NCBI GenBank assembly: GCA_963989385.1
Contig: OZ022501.1
Location: forward strand, 99,098,502-99,162,501
DNA: 64,000 nucleotides
Reading direction: 5' to 3'
Source: Ctena decussata
Taxonomy: Eukaryota; Mollusca; Bivalvia; Lucinida; Lucinidae
Part shown: positions 41,100-52,669 of the stretch, piece by piece
Position numbering within the stretch: position 1 is the stretch's first letter
Layout of the letters: each line of letters opens with the position of its first letter
Program-made: the position numbers and the translations under genes
Notes under the pieces: model-generated
Seen by the model: only the letters and a program-made list of their open reading frames with translations
The model's database searches: none
What the model was told of the DNA's origin: nothing

Positions 41100-41740
41100 T
41101 TGTAAATCATATCAATACTGACAATTCTGAAACACAGAACAGATGGGTGATCAAATGCTCGTGAGTAGTAAGCATCACCTGCCTTTTATCATACACCCGC
41201 AATATCTATGTATCTTTGGAATAAACAGTGAAAACGAAAGTCCGGTATTTGAAAGCCGGGTAATTGGAAAATTGAATACGTCCCTCTTGTCATAAAGACT
41301 AGGAACAAACTTTCCATTGTCAATATTGAGGTAGCAAGATATAAACTGGACTCTGTAGTTTCCTTAATTTCAAGTTCACATTGGTAGATGATATCAGTAA
41401 ACTCAGAAATCTTTGAATTATTCAGAGATAGAACATCATCTATGTACCTGTATGTGAAGTTGAATTGTTGCACAAGGCGTTTTTACCTGCTTTTAAGAGC
41501 CCCTGTATGACTTCCGCCTCAACCCGTAAAGGAATAAGTCCCAAGTAAGGCAGCGCAGTTAGTGCCCATTGGAATGCCAACCGTCTGTTGGAAAACTTGC
41601 CCTCTGAACTCCACGTAAATATTGTCGATGGGGAATGCCACCATTTTATTGACCTCAACTTCAGAATATTTTGTATCAACATCAGAGTTGTCCTTATCCT
41701 TGCAAACTAGTAGTCTCGGCTCCATTATAGATTGCTCTAA
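41100..41740 (-). pseudogene. Penelope-like reverse transcriptase remnant
   Basis: The - strand gives MVAFPIDNIYVEFRGQVFQQ, TVGIPMGTNCAALL, FNFTYRYIDDVLSLNNSKIS (catalytic YIDD at 41435-41446), ELEIKETTES. That motif series is characteristic of the Penelope-like reverse transcriptases common in molluscs. Several frameshifts break it, and no GIY-YIG domain follows. It shares its 3' neighbourhood with the remnant at 18030-18370. Confidence 0.75.
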
Positions 41741-43413
41741 GGGTCAGAAAAACGGAATTTCGAATGAACATATTAAAGTCTCCATAGTACTCCCAAGTGG
41801 TAAAGGCGCCAAGCATCAATCATTTTGGAAAGCGATTCAAGCTTCAAAATGTGGGTTCATTGTGCATTTATGGTGTCATTGCTGAAAAAAAAAAAACAAT
41901 AAGCAAAACAGAGGTGGCATATCTAGAAAGATGACAAATCCCTCCAAATACGATTTCATTTTTCGGTTTTCCATCCAGCAATGCACAAAAGAGCGGGACA
42001 ATGGCTTGGGGATCCTACTTTGTATATTGTTATTGCTTAAGTAAGAAGCTTGCAGTGATATGTTATGGTAGAATATTGCACAAATTTATACGACTGATAA
42101 AGCAAACTAGTAACACTGTAATGACTCCATATATTTTGCGGATTGCGTCAGTTTATGTGTGTTCGGAGGTGGATGTGCACTGTCTGCAAATGCATGTCCG
42201 CCATCTACTATTTTCAGACTTCTGGGGTAACTTATATACCGTCCCTCTAAGTTTGGTTTGTGTACTTTTATTTAATAGTGATCTTAGTCTGGAAAAATTG
42301 ACTGAACCATAGATTCATCTTTGATCTCATCAACAGACAAAGCAGCTGGTATAAGAGGCATCAGTCTGAATGGCTGTCTGAGCCTACAGACTATAGCCGT
42401 ATTCATTCGACTATGGGGTCACCAAATATCAACCAGTCTGCTGAAATATTTAATGAGTTTGGGTTTCCTTTCTTAAACAATTTCAAATAAGACTATAAGA
42501 CGCATCTAGAATTTTAGGATTGTTTATTTTGGGGAAATCATGTCTCATAATCGCAATAAATACGGTAATATCAATTAAAGACCTGGATTTTTGTCATTAG
42601 TAAGTTATGTAATCCTTATCTAATCCAATAAACAGTCTCCTGTGGCTAAGCTGTCTTCTCCAGATCAGTGTCCCAGCAGTCTCTTACGGAGGCCCGAAAT
42701 GGGGGAAATCAATAACAGAGATACCTTGTTTTAATTACTGGCATTAATATTCATCAAAGTTTGATGTAGAAAATCATTTTATTCTGGTAATGTTTACAAA
42801 ATTTAAGTTCACATCTATCCCTTTTCACAATCAAAATTCATTGTGAGAGAAGCCAAAATAAAATAATATACTCTGCATGAGGAAACAAAATACTGATAAT
42901 GATAAATCCATAGATGTCAAATTGCTGTCTAAAACCAACAAAACTACAGTGTCAGGTCTTGTAAAAACAAATGAACTTTAACCAATTCACTGTTTTCAAA
43001 GGTGTGAAAAACATGTTTAATGTCACCAAACTGCTGGAAACATTGGTTTCACAATCTTAACAAATTGAAGTCTTTTGGGTCTCTGATGTGACCCTTGAAA
43101 CAAAATTTCATCTTCAGATCTTGCATTTTTTTTTCTTCTTGAGATTATTACATGTATAATGGCTAATGTATTAAATTACAGAGCATTTGACTCACTTCAC
43201 ATACACACACACAAAAAAATAAATAAATAAAAATGAAATTATAAAGATAAGTAAATAAAAATTAAGAACATAAAATTAAAAATAACATATTGAAATATAT
43301 ATAAAAAAGTTAAATTATTTAGTGACGATACAAGACAATATTTGTAAAATATATTCAATTTTTTTCTTTTCTTTCTTCCTTAAGTTCTTTTTTTATTCAG
43401 TTTATTTTACCTT

Positions 43414-43444
<31 letters not shown>

Positions 43445-43745
43445 GAATTAATATTTGAGTTTTCTTTGACTGCTTATCAGCAAATTATATTTTACAAATT
43501 ACAGAATATATTGTTCTTATCTAATACATTTTGACTGATGCAAGAATTTATCCCACTAGAGCCCCACAGGCAGGCAGTGGTTTCAGCACTGCATTGTTTT
43601 ATGACCCTAATAAATGAGGTGATTAGGAGGTGCCTTTGATTTTCTTATCACTTGTTTATTGGAGGGGATTAGATTGCGGGGGTCAAAATGATAGAACAAA
43701 ATCCAGCCCTTTAAATAAAAGCGTCTATCGAATTCCCAGGAAGAT
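41741..43745. other. Gene-free stretch
   Basis: No gene recognised. Simple AT-rich sequence at 43200-43330 and a T run at 43420-43444. A 103-residue frame at 42001-42312 has no recognisable motif and is not called. Confidence 0.35.
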
Positions 43746-43885
43746 AGGGTAGAGTCGGGTAACTTCGGACAGCGAGCAAATTCGAACATACCATTGCAAA
43801 CGGTGAAACATAATGAGCCGCTTCATCAGGATTTTCACTGTTTGCCCAGTTAATTTTGTTTTAATTCGAATTCTAATACAGTGAG
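43746..43885. repeat. MITE family TIR-GGGTA, copy 2 (left part)
   Basis: GGGTAGAGTCGGGTAACTTC at the left, internal hairpin GAGCCGCTTCATCAGGATTTTCACTG, then loses homology before the right arm. Confidence 0.65.
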
Positions 43886-44198
43886 CCTATAGAAGGAATG
43901 GAAACTTTCCGTGTTTTATTCTGCAACAATTCACTGTTTCGGAGAGCGCAAGTCTAATTGCTGACGTCATTGCAACTTCTGGCGTAATTTTCTGACGTCG
44001 TGAGACGTTATACGGTGTAACATTTCTTATTCTTTCTAAATTCGCCATAAAATCGTACATTTATCTTAGATACAGTTAAGAATATTGGCGGGAGCATGAA
44101 CGCCCTGGCAGGAAGATTTGGAGAGTTTAAATGAAAAGGATACTTTTTCAGTGTTTGTGTGTATTAGAATCGAAATAGTTCAGCCCTAGCATTGATTT

Positions 44199-44315
44199 GT
44201 TGAGAAATAGTTCACTGTTTGTCGGTCAGTTGTAAGTAGATATATCACTCGCGCTCCGCGCTCGTGATATGATCTACGTTACAACTGACCTCCAAACAGT
44301 GAATTATTACTCAAC
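44199..44315. repeat. Long imperfect palindrome
   Basis: Arms from GTTGAGAAATAGTTCACTG to the complementary CAGTGAATTATTACTCAAC, centred on CGCGCTCCGCGCTCG near 44255. Confidence 0.75.
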
Positions 44316-44423
44316 CGTCAAAGAGGTTCCTTAGAAGACAGCCTTTTATTAGCATATGCTTTCTGCTCGATGTGACTCAAATATTGTTGAAGGGGCGTAA
44401 AACTGCAAGTGATACATCAGCCT

Positions 44424-44765
44424 TGAGTCTCGATAACTCAGTGGGTTAAGCGCTATGATGCTGAACTAGCGGTCATTGGTTCGATTCCAGATGGAGAAGG
44501 AAATATTTTTTTCAAGCGTAAACAGGTTCCATTGCCTACAATATTTCACTATCACCCTCCAATCTTCCTTATATGACTGAGGCCCGGTAGCTCAGTGGGT
44601 TTAGCGCTGGCCTACTGATCTAGCGGACCCGGGTTCGAGCCCCGCTTGAGGTGTAAACGGGGTTCCACTGCACTTAGCCTTTCATTATCACCCTCCCATC
44701 GTCTTGATATGACTGAAATACTGTTGAAAAGGACGTAAAGTCGCGAGTCATCCATCCATCCTTCT
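44424..44765 (+). repeat. Two adjacent tRNA-derived SINEs
   Basis: The first head 44424-44495 (ACTCAGTGGGTTAAGCGC, GGTTCGATTCC) has a tail up to 44580. The second head 44582-44652 (TAGCTCAGTGGGTTTAGCGC, GGTTCGAGCCCCGC) has body AAACGGGGTTCCACTGCAC, GTTGAAAAGGACGTAAAG and ATCC repeats. The second is the reference copy for the SINE broken by R450 at 22559-23220. Confidence 0.8.
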
Positions 44766-44787
44766 ATGACTGAAATACTGCTGAAAA

Positions 44788-45775
44788 TGATAACTGACAA
44801 GAGCTCCGCTGAGCGGGGCAATATACGCCCGTTGGGGCTTAAAGTTGGAGTGAGTGAGTGAACTCGGGTTTAACGTCCCGCCAACAACGAGGTCATATGG
44901 AGACGGGACCTCGGTTTAAAGTCTTATCCGAAAGACCGGAGAAGCGGGGGATCGAACCTGCGACCCCTGGATTGGTAGTCTGGAGTGTTATCCACTACGC
45001 TACAGCCGCTCCTATTAAAGTTGGAAAGAAAACAAGAGACAGAACTTTATCAGTAGCTTAAATCTTCAATAATAAGGCAAACATAAAAATACAAAACAAA
45101 CGAAGCTAATGTAAAATTCCTAGACAAAATTACAAAGGGGCATGATTCCATCATAAATGGAAGTTCGGTTATGGTTCTTTTTCTCTTCATATCGTCTGAT
45201 ATTTGTTCAAACTTTCATGAAGAAATCTTAAACAGTTTTCAAGATATGGAGCAGACACAAAGCTAATATGAAATTACTATATGAAAAATACACAGGTGCA
45301 TAATTTTGTCAAAACTGAAAGTAGGTTTATGGTCCTTTTTCTCTGCACATTGTCTGATGATGTTTCATATTTGAATTAACTTTTATGAAGAAATCTTATA
45401 CGGTTTTCGAGATATGGAGCGGAAAAATAATGTTACCTTTTGAAGTTTGACCTCTAAGTGTGACCTTGACCTTTGTCGAACATTCTTGGAATACGAGTTT
45501 TGCACGAGGCCTCTATAAGGCGAACATTTGACTCAAGTTTCAAAAATATCTTTCAAAGGGTTAAGGAGATATGGACTGGGCACAAATCTAATACAAAATT
45601 ACAATACTAAAAACACAAAGGGACGTAATTTTATTACAAATGAAAGAAGGGTTATGGTTCTTTTTCTCTGAAGGTGCTTTATATGTATCAAACTTTCATG
45701 AAGAAATCCTAAACAGTTCTCGAGATATGTTTTAAAGACGCCTCGTCTTGTTCGTGTGCGCTTGTTTGGTACTTA
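44788..45775 (+). repeat. Repeat with GAGCTCCGCTGAGCGGGG head and tandem body
   Basis: Begins with a GC hairpin (GAGCTCCGCTGAGCGGGGC). From about 45080 it has three to four diverged units of 165-190 bp carrying CATGAAGAAATC(C/T)TA and GTTTTC(A/G)AGATATGGAGC. It ends with the short hairpin AAGACGCCTCGTCTTG. Confidence 0.65.
44850..45016 (-). repeat. Antisense tRNA-derived SINE
   Basis: On the - strand: GGCTGTAGCGTAGTGGATAA (A box), GGTTCGATCCCCC (B box), CATATGACCTCGTTGTTGGC and GGGACGTTAAACCCG tail. Inserted in the head of the repeat 44788-45775. Confidence 0.8.
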
Positions 45776-45933
45776 TCGTTAAATATCACACCTGAGGTAC
45801 ATGTAATCATCCACTAATCGATGTCGCGTGCCACGATTAATCGATACCGCTGGTTACCTGGACGTTTTGCAGGTTCATTGGCCATATCAAATAGATAAAC
45901 AGAAGGAATATTAAGACAGAGGGACGATCAGGC

Positions 45934-45934
<1 letters not shown>

Positions 45935-46011
<77 letters not shown>
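45935..46011. repeat. (GAAA)n(GATA)n microsatellite
   Basis: Six GAAA units followed by about thirteen GATA units. Confidence 0.95.
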
Positions 46012-46012
<1 letters not shown>

Positions 46013-48099
46013 GTTGTCAAAACTGAATTTTGATGAATGAACATAGAGATAGGAAGATCAGCTTTCATATAAACTTTAATTATTGTAACTCGCGTTTTAG
46101 TTTCGCATTTTTTACAGTAGCAATGACTTTCAAGATATTAGCGAGTTTTTGAAATCACGATCATCCAATTGTCACTTTGGAAGTTAATTTTTCGAACATT
46201 GTCGAGATTCTTGAATCCGATTTGCGAATATCAGCAAAAATGAAGGTATTGTAAAAATAGCAAAATTGAAGGTATTGCGATTATTAAACGATTTACAATG
46301 TATGCATGTAGCATTTGATCGTATCCTTTTTATCCATCTAAAATATGAAAACATTGCAGTTTAAGTCTGGAGAATCGGCATGACAAAATGTTTGGCATAA
46401 AATAAATGAAACCCACGGTATTTAACATTAAATTAATGAATAAATAAATAAATATTAGATCAAAAATAAGAGAAAGAAATAGTGAATAATAATAATTGAT
46501 AATAAGAAAAAATGGCCAAGGTTTTAATCTGTCATTACAGAGAAGGCACATGCTTGTGCTGAAATAGTCTCAAGGCCCGGAGAATTTCTGCCTAACTACA
46601 ACAAGTTAGTTTAAATTTGAAAGTCATGTGAAAAGAGTCATTTATTTACCCTGTGAAAATATTGATGATTGGTTCTACATGCCTACCAAAAAATACAACA
46701 AATAAAGAGCAAGAAAAAAAGGAAAAAAGAAGAAAAAAACAAAAAAAAAAACAGAAATGTAACTTCACGCATTTCTGATTATTCGTTCTATGGAATACAA
46801 AGGATCCAAAAAAAGATCCGCACGCCTGCATCCACGACGGTCCCCGCTAGACCCCGGAATACTACTTTAAAAAATATGTGAAATATCAAAATAGGCAAAA
46901 ATAGTGAAAATCTATACAAATATAGAAACTATTTAAATTTGTCAAACTAGGTCCGAAGTGACTAGGGTTATTGGGCAGAGATGACTAGGGGCCGAAGTGT
47001 CTATGGGTCGAAGAAATCTAAACCTACATTCAACAGTGCAGTTTGTTGGTGAGCTACATACATGCCGCTGCATTAATGAGGGTGCAACAATAAATACAAA
47101 GTAGAAACATTCACAAGCATTGCTTGCTGATAAGTAGTGTTTGCCTTTTCTTGACCAAAACTTAAACTAACTGGCAATAGCATTTTTACATTAAAATTGC
47201 TGCTGCCAGTCGACTGGCAATAGCCACTCCGTAATTATTATTCAACTTGCACAGCATTTTCTCACTTGAGGGTTTGATAGCTATTTTATGTTCACTTAAA
47301 GAGATCCCGTGCTGTTACTATCATGTAAACCCCACACAGACTGCCCGATATACGCATGGATCTCCGATTACATGTACCTGACAGACAGGTGAACAAGACG
47401 ACGCCATCCGACAAAATTATTGACATAAATTTGAAATAGAAAGGCTAGAGGTTTGGTTTGAATGAAATTTCTGAAAATAAAAACAGTGGAAAAAAATCCA
47501 TTTTTTACTAATTCAAGATATGCTTTCATGGCATCATGCTTGCATTAGCAGTGCCCTATTCATGTTTGTCTAATATTAGCAGTTTTAAAAGAAGTAAATG
47601 GACAAGCGATGAAATATGGTGACATTTGATACATTTTTTCACGTCGCTTGAGACAGGTGACGTCACTAAATCTGTCTGATAAGTCTCATGCTCGGCACAA
47701 GCTCGCTAAATTCCTTTCTACGATTTAGAGAGGACTGATACGGAGCCAGGATGAATGCGTTCGGTTGAGCTTTCTTGGGATCATCGTTATGAAAATTGAA
47801 CGAAAAAAATGTATTTATTAATAAGATAAATAAATAAATAAAACTCTCACAATCTTGTCGTCGGGGTCACAATATTTACCAATACTTTGATGCTAATAAA
47901 AAAACACGTTAAACTAGTTCTCTTTTGCTCGCATTACGGACGATGCGTCTCCAGTTATAAAATATGTGCAGATAAAATGGCCTTTGCTAACATACGACTT
48001 CCTCAATCAAAGGACTTGCAGAGCAAAACAATTAAATAAAATAATTTGGAAAAAAAAACAATGACGCTTGTTCATGTTTTTGCTGACAACATGGAAACA

Positions 48100-48100
<1 letters not shown>
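46012..48100. other. Gene-free stretch
   Basis: No gene recognised. A purine-rich run at 46705-46755; a GACTAGGG/CCGAAGTG repeat cluster at 46952-47012. Confidence 0.35.

Positions 48101-48145
<45 letters not shown>
48101..48145. repeat. (AC)n microsatellite
   Basis: About 22 AC units. Confidence 0.95.
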
Positions 48146-48148
<3 letters not shown>

Positions 48149-48612
48149 GAAAAAAAAAACAGAAAAAAATTTAAGTACTGACAATTAGCAAAGTAAGACA
48201 AGTCTTTTATGACACATGATTTTTTTGTCTCGCCTATTCAACAAAAGATAGGAAGAGCTATTTATATTCTGATATTTTCCACAAGCAAATCATCTTTGAA
48301 ACTCTTAAATAAAAGCAAACATAACAAAAAACAACAACATTTTTAATGTACTTATCCATTCTACTATCAATCCCGGCAGCAGTTGCACTTGATAATGAGT
48401 TCATCATATTTAAAGATGCGTAGTTAGGTCCCTAGGCAGCGTGAAGAAGCTATTAAGACGTTTCGGTCCTATCAGTTTGAATTAACGCTATGGAAAGGCC
48501 CATTTTCCGTATAGCGAACCTACGTGACTTTCAACGGATTCTTAGTAATATTATGTAAACAGCTTTTTGTTTTCAAATTCAGAACGCAGAAAAATGATGA
48601 AGAGTGCGGAGT

Positions 48613-48827
48613 AGGGTAAAGTCGGGTAACTTCGGACAGCGGGTAAATCCGGACATACTATTGCAAATAGTGAAAATCCAGATGAGAAGGCTCAAAATGA
48701 GCCGTCTAATCAGGTTTTTCACAGTTTGCCCAGTTATTTTTGTTGTAATTCCATACAACTGACATATAAAGGAAACAATGTCACTGTCCGAATTTACCTG
48801 CTGTCCGAAGCTACCCGACTCTACCCT
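48613..48827. repeat. MITE family TIR-GGGTA, copy 3 (complete)
   Basis: Left arm AGGGTAAAGTCGGGTAACTT, right arm the complement ending GACTCTACCCT, with arms of about 42 bp. A central hairpin lies around GGCTCAAAATGAGCC. Best preserved of the three copies. Confidence 0.85.
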
Positions 48828-49106
48828 TATGCTGTTGACTTTATATTTTAATGGAGCAAGCTATCCTGCTTGGTTCAGCCAAAACTGTTTTCTTTGATTT
48901 CTGTTTGGGTGAGCATTTGTACTAAATCAAGTAAGGTTCGCCTCCATAGCTAGCATTATCAAAAAGCAGACGGTAAGAGCAGTACCCTTCGGGTTACCCA
49001 CGTTTAACATGTTTAATCCGTTTTGTAATACGAGAAAATATATCGAGAAAAATAGATCTGACTCGTAATGGGTTGCATACAAAAGCGATCGTACTGAATA
49101 CTGCAA

Positions 49107-49357
49107 TGTACCGCAAGGAGCACAAGGTACCGCAAGGTAGCACAAGGTACCGCAAGGTAGGCACAAGGTACCGCAAGGTAGCACAAGGTACCGCAAGGTA
49201 GTCACAAGGTATCGCAAGGTAGGCACAAGGTACCGCAAGGTAGCACAAGGTACCGCAAGGTAGGCACAATGTACCGCAAGGTAGGCACAAGGTACCGCAA
49301 GGTAGGCACAAGGTACCGCAAGGTAGGCAGAAGGTACCGCGAGGTAGCACAAGGTAG
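49107..49357. repeat. Minisatellite, GGTACCGCAAGGTAGCACAA type
   Basis: About a dozen units of 18-21 bp alternating GTACCGCAAG and GTAGGCACAAG. Accounts for the Tyr-Leu-Ala-Val-Pro-Cys repeat frames on the - strand. Confidence 0.95.
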
Positions 49358-49673
49358 GCACAAAGTGGTACAGGGATTAATTTAGAATAGACAACCAGCT
49401 CAGTACCTGTTTTATTTCAGCCTTTTTTGCTTTATCTTTCGGCTTCGATACGCTTGCCTTGTCTTGTCTCGTGGACCTATAAAGGACATGAAGAGCAGCA
49501 TATGCAGATGTTGACAAAATCGCTTTTCCTGAAATACTTTCCTTTCCTCATGATAGCGTTTCAGTGTTATTTATAACCAGTAAAGGAGTAAAGATTCTTA
49601 CAAAGGTAACTATTGCTGACTGTTTCGCGAATTCAGCCTTTTAACAATCTTGTTCTGTATTCCCTAAACCACA

Positions 49674-49850
49674 TTGCGCATACCTTGTGCTACTTTGCGG
49701 TACCTTGTGGCTACCTTGCGGTATTTTGTGCCTACGCTTGTGTCTACCTTGTGCTGCTTTGAGGCACCTTGTGGCTACCTTGCGGTACTTTGTGCCTACG
49801 CTTGCGCCTACCTTGTGCTACTTTGCGGCATCTTGTGGCTAACTTGCGGA
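49674..49850. repeat. Minisatellite in opposite orientation
   Basis: Diverged units of CTTGTGCTACTTTGCGGTAC and CTTGTGGCTACCTTGCGG, the reverse complement type of 49107-49357, about 320 bp away. Confidence 0.9.
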
Positions 49851-50357
49851 TTGTTATCCACTAGACACTACAACCGCTTAAGACAGAATTCTTTCTAGCC
49901 ATAACAGGGTTCCATTGTATATTGCCTTTCTCTCAAATGGCCGTAAAACAATGTCACAAATCATTCAATGTGACGGGACTGTTGCTAAAACCTCATATTT
50001 ATGTTCTAAAAGATGATATTTTTACATTCGATAATTTCTTTCGGCTGTGCACGAGCTACCAACTTAAGATAAAGGAAGGACTAGTATTCTTGTGTTTCTG
50101 TCGCAGTTTTTTTTAAATCCGCGTGATTGTTACCGTGTGTGCATGCATGCGTTTGTGAAGGGGGTGGGAAATTCACAGCGGTCCAATAAAATTTACCAAA
50201 CGAAAGAAGTGTTTGGTTGTTTTGTGTTTACAGGCCCTTTGAGACAGTATGTTAGTGTGCTAGTGAGGAGAGAGAAAAGCGGTATAACAAGCGAGAGCAA
50301 AAACACACAAACAACCACCAACTGCACCTACTGCAAGCACAGTAGGTCCCTGCCTGC

Positions 50358-50575
50358 GACAGAGCTCTAGATAAGAGGAGTATTTGATGATAATTGAAGG
50401 ATAATTTTTTTTATTTCTCATTGAAACCATATGTTGTGACCCCTCATCTGAACCGTCTTGTTGAGACGGTTCAGATGAGGGGTCACAACATATGTTTTTA
50501 TCCAGATTTAACAAAAATTATCCCTGATTATCACCAAATACCCCTTCTTATCTAGGGCTCTGCTGCGATTGTCGA
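50358..50575. repeat. Foldback element FB-4 with perfect 31-bp core arms
   Basis: CATATGTTGTGACCCCTCAT ... GTCT, five-base loop TGTTG, then the exact complement (core 50429-50495). Outer arms (GATAAGAGGAGTATTTG... and CAAATACCCCTTCTTATC) also pair, imperfectly. 63480-63550 resembles the right outer arm. Confidence 0.85.
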
Positions 50576-50869
50576 AATTAAAAGGACTGGCAGTAAAAGT
50601 TGACCGGCACCATCGCCAGACTGATTTGATTGTGTTGGACTACTTTGTGTGTATAATTAATATGGCATTACAACAGTATTATTATCATTGTTTTCAAATC
50701 AAACCAAAACTATGATTCTGATCTCGTAGTCTTACTAGAATTAAGTTTCAAGAGTGAAATATGAAAAATTTATAGTAAAGATGTCATTTATGGAATCTGA
50801 CAAGGGGAAGACTGGCTGATCAAAGTCTTCAATTGTCATGATCCGTACACAGAAAAAGAAAAAGCTACG

Positions 50870-51190
50870 TTTCCCCATACATCATCCATAGTGCAGATTT
50901 TATTTTATTTTCGTCCTTTGAGATCAGATGATATATTCTGAGAAACCTGAAATTTTAGATTGGTTTAGTCTCTTATTCTAGATCATCGTCTTTTATATTT
51001 TCTAGACTCTTTTGATACTAGTCAGTCTTTAAATCGACTGTCCAATCAAAATTAAGAAATTTCAGAATGCTTTTCTTTGGTTTCGTCACCAGATATTTTC
51101 AGGGTCACTGATGAGGCTTTATAAGTCGAAACTACGTAGTCTGGCCCATATTCCTTCTTCTGAATGTATTCTCTTCTCTTGAAGGAACTC
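50870..51190 (+). repeat. Penelope-like terminal region
   Basis: Its reverse complement matches 40170-40450 over most of its length (TCCTTCAAGA, GCCTCATC, CAGTCGATT, TCAGAATATATC, TCTGATCTCAAA). It contains the hammerhead at 51102-51147. Confidence 0.65.
51102..51147 (+). ncRNA. Hammerhead ribozyme of a Penelope-like element (intact core)
   Basis: GGGTCA (stem I), CTGATGA, stem II GGCTT-TAT-AAGTC (one G-U), GAA, stem III ACT-ACGT-AGT, cleavage residue C (51141), then TGGCCC closing stem I. All core nucleotides are as in the type I consensus. The three-base-pair stem III is typical for Penelope-like elements, where dimers may be the active form. Confidence 0.8.
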
Positions 51191-51576
51191 TTTCAGATTT
51201 TAATTGTTCAAAACAAATGGGAAAATATCATGCCGTGAGTTCAGATACATGTGCTAACATTCCATTCTCATTAACTGGAGGAGCTACTCAATGTCAGCAT
51301 CAGTGTCCCACTTTTGTCATTTTTGGTCAAAGTATTTCTGTGATTTGCAAGTGCCACTTGAGGCGAGCTATCAGTTCTGTAAAAGGTCTTTATTCAGTCT
51401 GATATGCATCAGCTTAGGTTCCCTTAGCACGTGCACACTGAAAAGACTCAGCTCGACCTGTGTGTCCCTGCGATCCCGATATAGTCACTACGTATGCATA
51501 AAAAATGCATGGCTCCTGGTAAATACCCTGTATATTTACGAACAGCCTCGGTATATTAAAGACAGCATTGATCAAT

Positions 51577-51637
51577 GCGCAGGACCGGGACCTCTGGCTC
51601 TTGAGTCAGACGCGGTACCGACTGCGCTACGCGGCCC
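51577..51637 (-). other. tRNA-like fragment
   Basis: On the - strand GCGTAGCGCAGTCGGTACCGCG (A-box region) and CTGACTCAAGAGCCAG resemble a tRNA D-arm and anticodon arm, but a normal T-arm is missing. Probably a SINE or tRNA pseudogene fragment. Confidence 0.4.
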
Positions 51638-51699
51638 AGCGTCTATGTCTTACTGGTTTTAGGATGATACGATAAATGTAATCTTTCATTCTGGTCATT

Positions 51700-52630
51700 T
51701 CATGTGATATTGAATTTATGGAACTCAGGTAGATTAAAAAATAAAATAGTGTGCTCTGCATAGACTCGCATCATGAAAATGTTTTGCCAACTCCTTAATT
51801 AAAGTCAGTAATATATGAGCACAATTATAGAATTCCACTTTGTAAACATGTCTGTGACTGAAACTACCAAACAACAGATTAGGAGGCATTTGATCCTGTC
51901 AAAATCTTATAGCATAACAGCACACATCAAAAACATCTTCGACAGATTATGCTTTCACTATGGTGCTTAAGAGAGATGCTTTCATTTCAGGTGAGCGGGT
52001 TTATAAACAGGGGGAGCAACAGTGCCATTCTCAATTTTGAATCCGTTCTCAATGGGTGTCAACCCTGAAAGTAATCCGTTTTCAATGGGGGTCAACTCTG
52101 AAAGGAATGGAATTTGCCCCAGTTGGGGTAAATTTTTTTCTTAAAGAGTTGACCCCTATTTTCAGTGACTTCGTTGTGCAGAAAAGTCCACAGTCTGAGG
52201 AAGTCACGGCAGTTATTTCCCTTTGTTAAAATCACAGAGGTGTTCCCATACATCTTAAACGTGTTTTACTGATCATAATAGAAATATCGCAATGAACAAG
52301 CATTGTAAGCGTTCAAAGATAAAAATATCAGATAAAAAAAGTAATATTTGAGCTAATTAATCCAGTTTGATGACGTCAATGCACTCAGTTCCCGAGTCGT
52401 TGGTGTAATTGGCCTTACTTTCCGTTACTATGTTTGTACTGCACACGCCATTGTTAGTTTGTTTATTCCTGCTTCGTAAGTGTGAGCATATGAAATTTTA
52501 AAGAAACTTTGAGACAAAACCTGTTTGAATATGTATTTTTGTTACTTTTTTAGTTTTCCTGTTGCGAGCATGCTGATGTTCAGTTATTCCTATATAAAGC
52601 GCAGGTAATTATCAAGCTTTCCTTAGTCTG
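51700..52630. other. Gene-free stretch
   Basis: No gene recognised. A short direct repeat AATCCGTTYTCAATGGGKGTCAA occurs at 52041 and 52076. Confidence 0.3.
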
Positions 52631-52669
52631 TGATATTTTAGTGAGCTGTACTGTTGAAGGCATCTGGCT

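Noticed and set aside
49107..49357. Possible CRISPR-like array
   Set aside because: No unique spacers; units are directly joined, and the genome is an animal's.
48927..49361. 144-codon frame of repeated AYLAVPC
   Set aside because: Translation of the 20-bp minisatellite; two frames of the same strand are open, as expected from the repeat.
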